A stretch of DNA of 64,000 nucleotides from Callipepla californica brunnescens (GCA_023055505.1 JALIRH010000027.1:4414501-4478500); one strand, 5' to 3'. Shown: positions 47,571-60,780, counted from the first letter of the stretch. Notes: a model not told the origin generated them from the sequence alone. Program-made: numbers and translations.

Positions 47571-50500
47571 AAATTGCACCAGCCTTGAAGTGATGGGCAC
47601 CTGGCTACGGCCTCCTCATCGCAGCACATCGAAAGCTGCAGTTAACATTGGGCAGCCAGCAGCAAGGCTTCAGAGGACAAAAAAACCCACGGTAATGCTC
47701 TGCTCTCCCGAATTAGAAATAAATAATAAAGGGAATTGTTAAAATGAGCGGCACAGCCCCAAACAAAACTCTGCTGTGATGCTTTCTTTTGCTGCAGCAC
47801 TAAATCACTGCACCCTCACTGACCCTCCTCCCCCCCCAAAAGAATGCAGGCAGTGAGCTCGGTACTGCGGGATCCCTCTGCACGCGATGCAGGATAAACA
47901 GCATCAGATGGCCCCGATCTCACTCAGAGTGGGGTACATCTCAGCATCCCCACTGCTGGGACCGCTGCTATGAGGTCACCCCTTGGCAGAGCTGCTCCAG
48001 GCCAGGGCGGAAACGCGGAGAGCGCAGATTGCGTAAGACAAGTGTTTGGAGACGGAGATGTGTTGTTTGACAGTGTAAACACGAGACTGCATCACTGCTT
48101 TGAACGCTGGCCACGGGGCTGGAAGAAAGGGTCTCAGCAAAGGGACACAGCTCTGAGTGGTGACAGTCCCCTGCCGTGCTCTCACCAGGACCCCTGTCCC
48201 ATTCTGCACCGCAGTTCTCTTTCTTGAGACACCAGACCCAGCTCCACCTCTGCTCCCCTCTCTCTTTGCAAGAAGGGATGGAGGAGACTGCTAGTTCCAA
48301 ATTGCACTGCTGCTCAGGGCTAAGTAATGACAAGTGGCTGCAATCGCTATTACCTATAATGCTGCTCATACAGAGGCAGGCTTGGCACGAATTAGCATCA
48401 CATGGGAGGCTCACACACAGCATCGTTATGAGGGAAACGAACCGTGATCCAGAAGAGGAATATCTACCAGCAAACTTGGACTGCATCCTGAGGATGCTGC
48501 CCATCCTGGAGTATCAGTACAGGAGGAGAAGTAGCCCATGGAGCAAGGGAAGGAGAAAGCATCTCCCACCCCTATGGCCTGGTAGTCCAGGGTTAAAACT
48601 ATTTTACTGACACTGACACAGATTCCTATGGATTTTCAGAGTCCCTGGAGCAATTCATTGGACACAGACTGAGGCTGTACCACCATCGAAGGAACGCAAA
48701 TGGGACAAAAGTTCTTATTTGAAGTTTCTTCCAGTTTAAATAAACAAAATGGCTAAAGGGTATGAAAAAAGGCTGCAGGCAGAGAACACAGATACAGAGA
48801 GCTAAAGGGGTTTACCCACACCACAAAGCAGGCACTGGAAGCTGGATTTCTAGATCTCAGCTCAGTTTAATCACAAACTCCTTCACGTGCAGCTTCCCTT
48901 ACAGTCAGGAACCATTCCAAGCAAAGGCAGATCCAGCTGCAGCTTAATGGCAAGATCCCTCCAAACATCACCAGAGCAGCTCAGCCCAGCTGAGGGAAGA
49001 GCCACCAGAGCCTCTCCTGGCCCTGTGCAGACACCTTCTGTTGGTGCCTTTTGCTCTGCAAGTGACGTTTCCATCTCAAGGGATTTGATTTACTCAGGCC
49101 CTTGTTATGGTCTTGCCTAACCGTGACACGTGCAGCTCAGGGAGCTTTTGCATTTATGAAATCCTGCGTTTATAAAGGCCATTTCTTCACTCATTGGCAA
49201 TTTCTTCTCTGGGAAATAATGGGGCTGGCCTTGCAGCCATTGCAATGCCAACAGGGTTGCTGATGCTGGCACATGGCATGACTGAAGTCAGTGGGCTCCT
49301 CTCCCCACCAAAAAATCCAAACACAACATAAATTCACATCATTTTTAGGTGCCTAAAGGCCAATGAGAAAGAAGTTGAAACATCAGTACCAGAAACAACA
49401 CACTCATATGCAGAAACATCAGTAATTTGGGCATAAGAAGCTCAAGACCTAAAAGCAAAATATTGTGCTTATTTCCTTTTTTTTTTTTTTTTTTTTTGGT
49501 AAAAACTGAGATTTCAAGCAGTTCTTACAACTGCATCCAGCAGCTCTAAAATATCAGAAACACTTTTCCCCACTGTGATATACTTCCCACGGATCTGCAG
49601 ACCCATGCAGCACCTCATTAACACATTGAACCAAAGGAGCACAGTGGGCCAGGAACTGAAAGAGGAAAACCAGCTCAGCTTTTCTCCATTATCCAGGCTA
49701 AAATAAAAATCAGCAAATAATAATACTAATAATCATCAGGAGGAAACAGCCAAGAATTTCATTTTATGACTGTGTGCATCAGTTATCTTGGGAAAGACTT
49801 TCTCTCTCAACCCAGATGTCAGGTGTTCCACCAGGAATCCTTACCAGACCCAGTCTCAGTTCTTTAGGTTGTTTTCCAAGTGAACCAACAACAGGGCTAT
49901 ATGTTTCAAGGCAGTCCTATGCAACACCCAACCTTTGTCCAGTCTCAGTTGAGTTGGGAGCTGACGGTGAGGAGGAGGAAGAGCAGGAGGAGAAGGGACA
50001 CGCTGGGTTTTCCCCATGCCATCTCCAGTGTGAGGGCTGGGACGGAGCACCGTGTCCCTCTCCCAGCCAGATGTGGAAACCTCAAGAGCACTCAGGCTGC
50101 ACAAAGATGAGGTGGGAGGAAAACAGCCTCCGCTCATGGGATACAAAACCCCAAACCATTAACGCCGCAGAACACTATGGCCAACACTGTCTCTTTTACA
50201 CTGGAAATGTCATCCTATGGGGACAGCAGCCAGCTCTGCAGTGGTCCCCCCTCAGCCACACCAGTGAACTGGCTCCAAACGACGGATGTTACACAGGAGA
50301 AGGGGAGGCAAACCCAGCAGCTGTTTTGTTAAGCAGCCCCACACCGCAAATGCAATTTGCTAACAATCATTACAATGTGCCTGCAACATTTGGCCACCAG
50401 ACTTGCTCCTTATTTGTTTTTAGAGGATGGATGATTGCTCAACAGCTGTTGTGTAGGCCTGGTTAGCCTTAAAAAAAAAAAAAAATACCCTACGCTAAGC

Positions 50501-51699
50501 ACATCTCCAGGGAGACCAAGTGGTTTTTCCACTTATTTATGTATCCCCATAAGCACCGAGGGATTCTTACCAAGATCAGGCCCTCGGCATACCAACCCCA
50601 CATGGAGAGAGAGGAGCCACCCTGCCACAGGAATGCAGGCTGCCAGCCCAGGGTGAGGAGGAGGAAGGACAGCCATAGGGGAAAGTAGAAAAGTCACCTA
50701 ATGCCATATGGTGTGGCTATAGACCTAAATTTCTAAGTCCTGAGAGCCTGAAGCACAAGAACATGGTGCCCAACACAAGGAGATGTTTCCAATAGAAGGA
50801 GCAGCTAGGAGGAGCAGCTGCTGGAGGGGACCCAGCAGTGGGGAGATGCATGCCCAGGCTGTAGGCAGGGCTGAGCAAGTCTTCCTTCAGCTTCATGAGC
50901 CCTTAGAACCTCGTACGTCAGAAGAACTTATTTACATTGTTTTTTCCCCTTATACTTAAAGCAATTCATATGCCCATTCTACTTAAAAATCAGGTTGGAG
51001 AAATGCAGCTGCCTACACACGTGCCTTGTGAGGGTCTTCCTGCACACCAAGTAAACCAATGCTAGCCTCAGCTACCATATCACCCAGCAAACCAGTGCCT
51101 TTGTGGATGGGAAAATACCAGAACTGTCTCTCTGGGTTTTGGTTTGCCACTATGGGCAACGAGCACCAGCACTCTTTGGCAAGAATAACAGACCACAGCA
51201 ACGTCACCTTAGTCAGTGAACCAAGCTCTAAACTGAATACAGAGTCAGTGCTACCAAATAGCTCTGCCCTGGGTATGGTGAAGAGTCCTTCATCCTCTGC
51301 TGGTCAGAGATGCGTGAAACACTCCTACAATCACCTTCAATATCACAGGGAGCCTGAAGTCATCCATCCTCTGCTCCTTCCATGTTGTCTGGGGGCTCTG
51401 CAGAGAGCAGTAGCACCAATACCATGCAACCCTGCATTCCTACGTGTTCCCCAATGCTGGTGTGCACCAGAGTACCCCACATCAGGACTAACCCATGCAA
51501 TGGCAAAGAAATGCTGCCTGTGTTACAGAAAAAACTTCAAACATTTTATGAAGGAAATAATGAGACTTTTTTCTCCCAAATTAAAACCCTTTTCTTCCCC
51601 TTTGCACCACAGCAGGACTTACACTATCCCTGAATCAGATGAATTTCAAAACTTTCATCTTAAAAACTATGTATTGATGCCGGTATCTTAAGCAACCTT
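47571..51699. other. Downstream intergenic DNA
   Basis: No gene was recognised. A T23 run lies at about 49,476-49,498 and an A15 run near 50,471. The segment 48,795-48,860 (ggggtttacccacacc, ctggatttctagatctcag) may be a reverse-oriented MIR remnant. A 230-codon open frame at 49,774-50,466 has mixed composition but no domain and no splice or promoter support, so it is not called. Confidence 0.45.
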
Positions 51700-51830
51700 T
51701 AAAATGTACTTTTAATTAGCAGAAGTTTCCGAAGCCTGAAGTTACACCCAAATTTTCCTCATATCGGTGCACCGCTGCCAAATGAGCAGAGGGAACGCCG
51801 CTGTGATTTTTTATGGCACGTCCTAGAGGA
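51700..51830. promoter_or_regulatory. Candidate conserved non-coding element
   Basis: A short repeat-free block with acttttaattagcagaag (homeodomain), catatcggtgcaccgctg and gccgctgtgattttttatgg. It contains several CpGs within AT-rich sequence. Weak evidence. Confidence 0.2.
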
Positions 51831-54800
51831 GGGGAACCTCCATAAGTCTACATGGGTTCCCAGCAGGACACAACACAGCCCGTGGCTTCAAGTGGAGAAA
51901 AAGACAGGGATGAGGAGAAAGCAGCCCCATATTGTAGCAATCTTCTCTTCCCCGTCATTAATTGCATCCTGCTGGCGCAGCCCTCTCCTAAAGCATGTCA
52001 GACACACTTCCCTCCTCCCAGCACTTGTTAACGGGGCTTTAACCTCTTCCAGCCTGAGGCCCGAAGAAGCCTGCAGGGGGATGGAGCAGGGGAAGAGGTG
52101 CAGGGGAGCAGCACTGTGGGGTCAGCAGTCAGCGTGAGCCTCCAGCCCCTCACTTCCTTCTCATGCAGAAAAATGGGGAGGGAAAGGGGGCAGCTGCCTG
52201 AGCCGGGATGAGGACTGGTGGGAACCCACTCCCATGTCTCGGTTTGGGAGGATATGGTCCCGGCTGGGGGTCGTCTAAGATGAAAGAGCATTTGACATTT
52301 TCAGAGCAAAGGGTCCTATTTTTATTTTATTTTTGAGGGCCACATGCAGTCAGATGCCTTTAATGGTGCTAGAAACAGATGGGCCACCGTTTTCTTTGCT
52401 CATACAGGGCGCCGGACATAAAAATGCCATTGAAAAATGAGCAGCACAAAAGCTTTCCCTTTCTCATTGACTGTTTCTGCTCCTTTTTTGCTCCTGGAGC
52501 CTGGCCCTGAGCAAGGGAAGTGGTCAGAGCAGGCAGCAGCCGCCTGAGCCCAGGGTCTCCAAAGGCAGCCCAATGCCATGGAGGAGACAGAAGGCTGAAA
52601 ACTCAAAAGCTCTGCGTTCATTTCCCATCACTGGGGCTGTGCTGTGCAGATTCCCTGGACCAGATTTATTCCAGCTTGTATTCCTTCAGCTCAGCTGCCT
52701 CCGCTTCCCTGAATCATGCATGGGGAGAGGTTGGTGTGAGAGAGGGGTGTGCAAGGAGGTCCCCCAGCCCTGTGGTTTCCCACCATCATGTGCATCTCTC
52801 CCCAGTGGTCTCCAAGCAGCCACCTACAAGCACAGATTCTAACCAGACTCCCTCTAGCCATCACTTTGTCCTGCTAAGCAAAACCAGGAAACACAGCAGG
52901 TCGGCGTGGGCCCTCCTGGGAAGAATTGCACTCCACCAAACCCTCTAATGAAGGGATGCTGCTCATTGTTGCAAGAAACCAAAACAAAAATTTAAAAAGG
53001 TTTTTGTTTTTGCAGTTTTTGATCACTTTTCCCCTTGTTTTTTTAATTTTTATATATTTTTCTTGTTTACTGAGACAAAAGGAGGAGGAAAAAGGAGGCA
53101 GCAATACAAAAGCCATGGGGATAGAGAAAAGACAGGAAAAAATAATACTCATATCTGAAAATCAGAAAATTCTAGATCTGAACTCTCTTTCTTCCACGAG
53201 AAAAGTAATGAGGTTTCAGGAAGAGAGAGCAGCAAGTTTTGCCTGAAGCTTTCCAACCAGGACAACCACAAAACCCTGCAAGCTGTTCAATGGGGGACCC
53301 CCCAGGCCAGCACCCTGCAGCGACCAAGCCCAGGCACAGCCCTGCAGGGCTCCACGTGGCCGAGGCACAGTGTCATGTTTGGAAACTCACAAGCTCTCTC
53401 CTCTCTCCCCTCCTTCCTCTCAGAGCATTGCAAGATTGCCATTCCTGCACAGCACATGCAGCCAAAGCAAACACAGATTCCTGGAGCCGGCTCTGCGGCG
53501 AGCAGCTGCACAGAGCTGGCAGCCCACCTCCTTCGGGACCTCCTCATTGTCATCATCCCTTGTTGGCCACGTGTGCGAGCAGAAGGCTCTCCCCGCCCCA
53601 TCCATGGGCACATAAAGCCACAGGCAGGCCTGTGCTTCCATGGCTGGAAACGCAAATCTATTTCCCGCAGCATCAACGGTTCAGGGTAAAACACTTTATA
53701 AAACCATTCTCAGGCCTCTGGCCAAGCCAGCTGTTGCCCATCATTTTCCCAGTGAGATATGGGCAGCACCAAGCAGCCAATCCCAGCCCTGAACTGGCAG
53801 CCCCCAGCCTGTCCACCCACCATCTGCAACGTTACAGAGCTGGGACCACAGCCACGCTCTGAACATCAGCCAAGCTGTAGGTTTCGAATCCATCTACATG
53901 GAGAACCCTTCCTACGTGCCTGCTAACCACGCACAACAAAATTCCCAGGAAAAACAAAAACAAAGTGAGGGGGGGGGAAAAAAAGTACTTGGGAATGGGT
54001 AGGTTCAGATGCAGGCAGCTCATTTGCCCTCAGCATGCTGTACATCCTTACAGGCAGGTGCACCAGGCACAGCCCCCAGTGGGTACACACAAGGATGTGC
54101 ATGCACAAGTGACCACAGGGATGACTTCTGACACCCGCAGGGACAACAGCACTGTCCTAGGGGGGAACCTAACACACCATGCAGGGGGATGCTGCCCATA
54201 GGGTTGGCCAACAGGGCTGAGCCAGAACAGAAACCAAGCCACTCCCTGAGAAGAGACAATATTAGGAAAGTCAAGTGAGAAACAGCAAAAAAAGCAGAGC
54301 CTCAGCCACGTCCCAGGGAGCCACGCTCGCGGAGAAAGATCTTCCAACACTTCCTCGGCCCTTGCACAACACGTGCTGTTTTTCACCCAAAAAGCAACGC
54401 ATACCAGAGCACTTCCAGTTTGCAGTCCTGCTCTGACAGCACCTGCAGGAAACTCTCCATCGAAACAAGCACTCCTTCCCAGGAACAGAAACAGACTCTG
54501 CTCCAAGAGCTATTTTTATTCTCCCAAAAATATTTTTACGAATACCATTTTCATTATCTCTGACGCTTCCTCTCGCAGATGGGGCACTGTGAGAACAGAC
54601 CCACCCATGGGTTGAGGAGGAATTTGAGAATTGAGAAACAGCAGTCTTTGGCAGAAGCAGAAAAGCCCAAAGGGATGGAGAGGCAGTATGGCACCAGGGC
54701 AGGTAACACCCAGGGCTTTTGGAGATCCTGAAAAGCAGCCGAGCCAGGCAGCCCGACCCAGGCTTGGCACAGGGTGATGGGAGCAGCTTGGCTGGGGTAG

Positions 54801-56805
54801 AAAGCAACTATTCTAGGGCTGCATCTGGTGAAAAGCAGTGCTGAGAAAGGAGAGCTGCCCACTATAAATCTCAGTTCGGACTGCCAGGCTGGCACTGCTC
54901 AACATCAGCGTTATTTCTTTTAGGAAAAATAAATAATAATACTAAGATCCCATATAAATTCTAAACCCTGCTCCCCGTTGCCTCTCCCATTGCACTCTCT
55001 GAGCTGTGCAGCAGAATGAGGCTCTGAGAACCTCCTGCTCCCAGAAAGAGCCCCTGACCCCCAGGAACCACCCCAGGGCACATGGTGCCAGCTGCTGAGG
55101 ACCGTGTGTATGCAGCAGATGGGTCTCCCCAAATCTCTGAGGTTTCCAGGAGAAGTCCCAGAGCCACATTGCACTGTGCCTCACTACAACACGGTGGGGC
55201 AGTTTCCATTCTGATGGACCAGAGGATGCTGGAGCCCATGGTTGATGCAGCAACTGTGTGGCACAGCTCAGGGATCTGGTTACCCCTCAGACATCACTGC
55301 ACTCAATGGCAACTCACATCTTCAAGCTCAGCTTCCTGCTCCCTTCAGCAACGGCTTCAACACCCATCAGGGGTGGTCCCGATGACCTCTGCTCTCCCTA
55401 AAATCCCTGTCTGACCCCAGGGATGCTGGGCAGTGAGACGAAGGTCACAAAACCTCACATAGCTCCCCCTATCCTTCAGCTGACCTCACCTCAAGCTCCC
55501 ACCCTTTTCTGTACCTTTTCTCCTCCACCAGTGGCACCAACGTTTATTTTCCAGGCCAAGACCTGCTCTGCTGGCCACGGTTCAGCTGGATGCAGCCACC
55601 ACCACCACCGAGGGTTGCTGGAGCAGCAGCTCCCTGCCAGACTTGGAGATGGCACAGCCTGGGTGGGCGAGTGGCACAACACCCAGCACAAGCCACAGAG
55701 CGACAGACAGACCCATGGTACCACCACACAGCCGCACTCTGAGCCCACCCCAACCCACACAGCACCGCGGCGGTTTGGAGATGCAGACTCATGACCACCA
55801 CAGAGCATGGAGAGAAGCCTGCCAAATACCACACGCTGCAAAAGCTCAGTGCTTTCAGTTGCCTCGACTGACTCCTTGCCAGAGACACCCTCTTTTCCCT
55901 TCCCTCTGCGGTATTTCACACTGAGCTCCGGGTCTGAAAGCCAAACTGGAACAGCCTCAGCTTGCCTGCTTTGGGGTTGACGGCACAGCTCAGTTTTCCC
56001 AACCTCCTTGCAGCCCTGCTGAGCAGCTTCCCTGAATTCCCGTAAAGGTTGTGGCCAGCCTGCTCTGAATTAATGATTTTTAATGGGTGCTGAGGCACAG
56101 AGCTGGCCACAGCTTCGCTTTGAGCCAGTCCTGGTGGCTCTGAGAGTTGGAAGACTGAAAATTAAAAAAAAAAAAAAAATCGGGCTGGTGAAGCCAAGCA
56201 GGGGAGAGATGAATCATGGCACTTTGGGAAGGCTGGGAATGATGGAGCAGAAAGAGAAAAAAAAAATGGAGACAGGAAAATATACAGTTTAGTAGAAAGT
56301 CACACCTTCAGCCAAGAACTGACATATGCTGACAGAGGAATACCAAAATCCGTGATGCATTAAATCCCTTTCAGCAGCACACTTCAGGGAATAACAATTG
56401 CTCAGAAGCTGGGGGCTGAAGGAGGTGTTAATCCCTTTGCATCCCGAAGCCTACAGCAGTCTCACCCAGAGGAGCAGCAGCTCCCACGCCTCGCGGGTCA
56501 GCTGCACCTAGGGTGGGTCTGCAGGAAACCTCCTTCCCTTTGGGACAAGGGGAGACCCAGGGACAGAGTCTGGCCCCATCCCAAAGCCATGCATTGACAG
56601 GGTGGGGTGTAAAAGTAATTGCAGAAAATAACTGTGGTCACTGCAGTCCCAACAATGCCATGGGGAGGAGGGATGACATCCAGGCTTCACCTCACCTGCA
56701 CTGTACAGCACAGCACACAGCATAGGGCCACGTTCATTCTGGACCTAAATCCTGGCTTAATCAGCATAAGGGTTTTTGCCTGCCTGCACCAGGAACCATT
56801 CCTCC
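51831..56805. other. Downstream intergenic DNA
   Basis: Unique sequence with short simple tracts: a G9 then A7 stretch at about 53,969-53,984, and an A17 run at about 56,163-56,179. No gene, RNA or dated repeat was recognised. Open frames of up to about 207 codons overlap on both strands and have no domain. Confidence 0.5.
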
Positions 56806-56964
56806 ACTCCATGTCTGGGATGCTCTGGAAGGAATCCCATCTCTGGAGGTGCCCAACGTCAGCTTTTCCATCTTCATCTGGTGGCAAGCAGCCCAACAGG
56901 CATGGGTTGAAACTGGGTGGGCTTTAAGGTCCTTCCCAACCCAAGCCGTTCTGTGGTTCTGTGA
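56806..56964 (+). mobile_element. CR1 LINE 3' tail (plus strand)
   Basis: It reads ccatctctggaggtgccca, ggttgaaactgggtgggctt, then taaggtccttcccaaccca and gttctgtggttctgtga. This is the end of a CR1 copy on the plus strand, more diverged than others in the window. Confidence 0.85.
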
Positions 56965-57175
56965 ACTCCCAACCCACACCCTTCTGCACGAGCAGCAGCG
57001 CTGCAGCATTGCCTCATCCCCTCCCTCCCAAATCAGCCCCTCAGCTTTCCCCCACCACGGGAGACCGCAGCCCATTAGACAAGGCCTGATTGCTCCTCCT
57101 CACCTCCCCCGTGACACAATCGAGTGCGCATACAAGGCAGAACAAAACAGTGACAATTGGTGACAAATGGACTGC
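56965..57175. other. Intergenic stretch between a CR1 tail and a CpG patch
   Basis: A pair of SOX-like words, gacaattgg and gacaaatgg, lies at about 57,151-57,169. Nothing else was recognised. Confidence 0.35.
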
Positions 57176-57370
57176 ACAGCATCCCGTGGCCCCGTCTCCA
57201 GGGAGACCCCGGCCAAGCATGGGCGGCCGCGCGGGACGCGGCGATTTGGGGACGGTGGAGGGGACACAGGTGCTGGGAAGGCGGTGGGGAGCACCGTGCT
57301 AATTGCAGCCAGCGAGGGAAGGGCTGCGGGCCCGCGGGGAGCCGAGCCCCCCAGGCCTGCAGCGGGGGGA
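57176..57370. promoter_or_regulatory. Orphan CpG-rich patch
   Basis: About 195 bases are CpG-dense (gggcggccgcgcgggacgcgg, cgggcccgcggggagccg) in otherwise CpG-poor sequence, 19 kb past SOX9. It contains no TATA box and no recognisable exon. It may be an enhancer-associated CpG island or a start site for a non-coding RNA. The open frames across it have no domain. Confidence 0.35.
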
Positions 57371-58149
57371 GTGGATGGCTCTGCCCCTCTGGGGCCGTCC
57401 CCTTTAATAAGGGTAATTTTCCAGAAGTATTTTTCCCAGGTCAGAGCAGTGGTTTGACAACAAACAGTGAAAAGGGTTTAACCATTGCTAGCGCTGGCCC
57501 TGTAAGTGTCACCAAGCGCAGCTCCAATGGCAAACAACACAGCTCTGCGCTCGACTTTGTATCACAAGCCAAAGTTTTGCTAGGGATGAAACCGAGGCCA
57601 AGAGATGGAGAACGATGCCTGCTCTCAAGCTCTGTGCTGGCAGAGCCAGAAATCTCTTCCGGGAACATCTTGGAGTGTCTCAATGCCTTTAGCTTTCAAT
57701 GCAAGTAATGCCCCACAGTGAGCATGGAAGCTCTCTGTCCTAGCTCAGGGATGCAGACATTCTCCAGCACCAACAGAGCTGGAAGCACAGCTCCTGATAC
57801 ACAGTCTCCCTCCTCCACACCACGGCCACATCTGATTATTTCTCCTCGTCAGTACCTGCAGCAGAGACCCATGAATGCCACACAGCAGTGACCACTCCTG
57901 GAAAATAGTTTGCTTTTCTTCCAAGAAGAAATGTGCACCTGTAGCTTTGTTCTCTGAGCTGCACTTGCACCCAGGAGAGATGCCAGAGGCAAAGCTGAGC
58001 ATCCTCACAACGGCTACGTGCATTTTGGCTGCGCTTCCCTCCTGGTCCCCTCCCGTCCCATCACACCATGCAGGTGGGCAAGAAAGAGTTAAGGCTGCAG
58101 CTGCCAGCCCTCGGTGCAGAGTTATGCTCAAACTGTTCCCACTGCCGCA
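57371..58149. other. Intergenic DNA, no gene recognised
   Basis: Unique sequence without recognisable genes or repeats. Confidence 0.45.
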
Positions 58150-58310
58150 TGAAGTCAGCTGTCATTAGGGAACAAAGGCACCCCGAGCAGCTCGAGTTGT
58201 GTCACACTCGGGAGGCGCAGAGACTGCTCCCTGATTAGGATTTCTAAATCAGTCCCATCGAGGCCCGGAGAATAAAAGCGCAGAACAATGAGTGGGGCAC
58301 ATTCACATAA
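58150..58310. promoter_or_regulatory. Candidate regulatory element with two SOX-type sites
   Basis: It holds AACAAAG (58,171-58,177), AACAATG (58,284-58,290), a CAGCTG E-box (58,157-58,162), gattaggatttctaaatc (OTX/PITX-like GGATT context) and a TATA-like aataaaagcg at 58,271. CpGs are retained. It could be an enhancer responding to SOX9 itself or a minor start site; this is inference. Confidence 0.3.
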
Positions 58311-58540
58311 GCGGCAGCCCCCTCCGTCCCCCCGCCCTCCCCATCCCCTCGCACGCTTCTGCTCCCGCCCGGGCCCTGCAGCACTTCACCCCCTGCCCCG
58401 CTGGGTCTGCAGCCTCCCCGCTCCTCATGCAGTGGGAACAACGCCTGCTAATCCCCATCCCTGCCCAACCCCAGCTTCGGGAGCCTTTCGGTCCTCATGG
58501 TTGAGCATCACCTTGCTGGGGGGACCTGCTGTCCCTGGAG

Positions 58541-58590
58541 CCAAGTTGGAAGGGACTCATAAGGATCCTTGAGACCAGTTCCCGGAGCCA
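58541..58590 (-). mobile_element. Short CR1-type LINE tail (minus strand)
   Basis: The segment ccaagttggaagggactcat then aaggatccttgagaccagtt matches the reverse-complemented tail of the same CR1 subfamily seen at 42,535-42,605. Only about 50 bases are recognisable. Confidence 0.65.
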
Positions 58591-60469
58591 GCAACCCTGC
58601 GGAGCCCAGTGCAGCAGGCTGGCAGGAGGCAGCCCCAGGGAGTACACTGGCATTGCTCTATCCTGTCAACAGAGCAGCTGGTCGCCAAAGCACCATCCCC
58701 CATCAGCCTTCTCTTGGCTATTGGCCATGGTAGTTGTGGCCACCAGGACCACTCACTGTCCTCCTCCAAGCCCACCCCAGGTTTCACCACTTCTGTCACA
58801 TCGTGTCCCGGTGCTCGCCATGGACCAACCAGCAGGCTGGCAGCTGCACATGGATCGTTTTTCTCAAAATAAGATACTTTCTGAACCATACAGCAAATTT
58901 CAGCAGTAACAAGACCCGTCTACCTGCAAGGACATGTCACTGCATACTGCCTTAGCTTGCTGCGCCGTTGTCCCTTCATTATGGGATGCTGACACCGCCA
59001 GATCCTCTACACACTGAGCCAGAGCATCATCCGCACCCTCAACCCCACAGAGGTTTTGCTTTCCCACTAACCAATCTTATGTGCACACGGAGACCGGCTG
59101 GAGGCTGCAGACCTGGTTGCTAAACTCATGGCACCCGGGGCAGGCTTCCTGTACGAGCACGCAAGTTCTCACGCCACGGGCGGGCGGGAGGTGTTGGCTT
59201 GGTTGGAGGGGTCTGTAAAAGTTTCCTTGGAAAAAGCAGGAATGTCAGCACAAAATGACGCAGCACCGCTGAAAAAAAAAAAAAAAAAACTGAAGGAAAA
59301 CCAAGACAGTTGCGGATTTGGGACATTAAATATACAGAGGCAAGAATTAAATGGTAGCAAATGCTATTCTTGGCTCCAGCTCTGACTTTGCTCATGACGT
59401 TGGCTTCGTCAGTTTGGAGTATTCTGCCTCAGCTCTTTCCACACAGAAAGAGGAGGTGACCCTGCGAGTGTGGCCAGTTCTCACCAGCACAAACCCTTAA
59501 GATCAAAGGTCCCGCAGGCAGTGACAACCACAACGCTGGAGCATCCTCTCCAGCAGGTCCAGAGCTGCAAGAAGGGCACCCAGGGGTTTGCACGCAGCAA
59601 TGTTTGGGGCCAGGTGGGAGAGAGGGTGGTCAAACCCAAATTCTGTGCCTACCCAGAGGCTGCACTATCAACCCAGACGCAAAACCGCCTCCACAAACCC
59701 TGCTTCCATCACACAGAGCCAAAGCGATGGCTCCTTTAATCCTTTCTTTTGAGCATGGCAAAACTCAAGGCAAAGGGACAAGAGGAGATGGGAAAAGAGT
59801 CGAGGATTCACTTTTCTCCCCTGCCCCGAGGTTGGATCTTCAAAACCTTGCAGAAAAGCCCACAAGCAGCGGGAAGCTGGTGGCCAGCAGGTGCAATGAA
59901 TAAATATCCCTGCAGAAATCAATATGGACAGAGGGGGCAGGGAAGGAATATAGATATCGGGCATCCCCCACCCCCCCGCACTACAGGCACACAGACACAC
60001 ACACACACACACACACACTAATCCGGTGGATTTGGCCGTCATATGACATGCCCAGTCAGTCTGAGGGAGGGGATTTAAGGCACGCCTCTCCTTTCACGCC
60101 AGGAAAGGATTTTCATCTCTCGAGAGCACAATGAGGGGGGAAGGAAGAAAAAAAAAAAAAAAAAATAGGAGAAAAAAAAAAAAAGCCAATCAAGCAGGGA
60201 TCAGCTGTGGGCTGGGCTGCTGCAGGTCTGCCTGTCCCAGAGGGGGGTGCGGGGAGACATATTGGGCCGTGTGGGAAACCCACAGGCTCAGCTTCTCACA
60301 CATTGTTCTCCCCGGCTCCCCCCACCCCCAGCCAAAGCCGTTAATGCCACAAAAGATACTTTGCCCATTGTGCCGCGGACAGCTGAGAGGATAGAGTTAG
60401 CCTTACACAGCTTTCCTGCCTCCCTCTCCCGCTGGAGAGGGGAAGAGGGGACAGAGCAATCAAAATGGA
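58591..60469. other. Downstream intergenic DNA with simple repeats
   Basis: No gene was recognised. A-rich runs occur at about 59,272-59,289 and 60,149-60,184. A (CA)n microsatellite lies at 59,989-60,018 (listed separately). Confidence 0.5.
59989..60018 (+). repeat. (CA)n microsatellite
   Basis: About 15 CA-type dinucleotides with one imperfect unit (cacacagaca at its left edge). Likely length-polymorphic. Confidence 0.95.
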
Positions 60470-60780
60470 GAGTTTGATGCTCACCATACAAAAGAATTAA
60501 ATCCACTTAGGCTCCTTTCTCGCTAATCTAGGACTGTGGGGGGTTAAACATGGTTACATTTTCATTAGGTACTAATAGCAAAAGGGCAGCTAATGGTAGC
60601 ACAGACCATTGCATTGTCATGCAGATGGCTCCCAAAAGGGCTACCCAGCATCGCCCACCGGCCGCAGCACGAAGGCATGCTCGGAGTGGGAAATTGTGTC
60701 ACTCGGCATTGTTGGGGGCTGAATTCCATCAATGGGAAAGTCATGTTTCCTCGGCGGAAAGGAAACAAGTTAAAGGGCTC
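60470..60780. promoter_or_regulatory. Candidate downstream enhancer with SOX-POU composite site
   Basis: A repeat-free block about 22 kb past the SOX9 transcript end. CATTGTCATGCAGAT (60,612-60,626) fits the SOX-OCT composite layout: a CATTGT SOX half joined to a POU octamer half with one mismatch (ATGCAGAT for ATGCAAAT). Further SOX-like words, attgtgtc and cattgttgg, lie at 60,692-60,717. TAAT words occur at 60,484-60,580. SOX-POU composites mark pluripotency and neural or otic enhancers. Activity on SOX9 is inference. Confidence 0.4.

Noticed and set aside
49774..50466. 230-codon plus-strand open frame
   Set aside because: Composition is unremarkable and shows no domain. Overlapping frames are open on the other strand, and there is no promoter or splice context.
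53239..53862. 207-codon plus-strand open frame with overlapping frames on both strands
   Set aside because: Generally stop-poor, GC-rich sequence with no domain. It is a chance frame.
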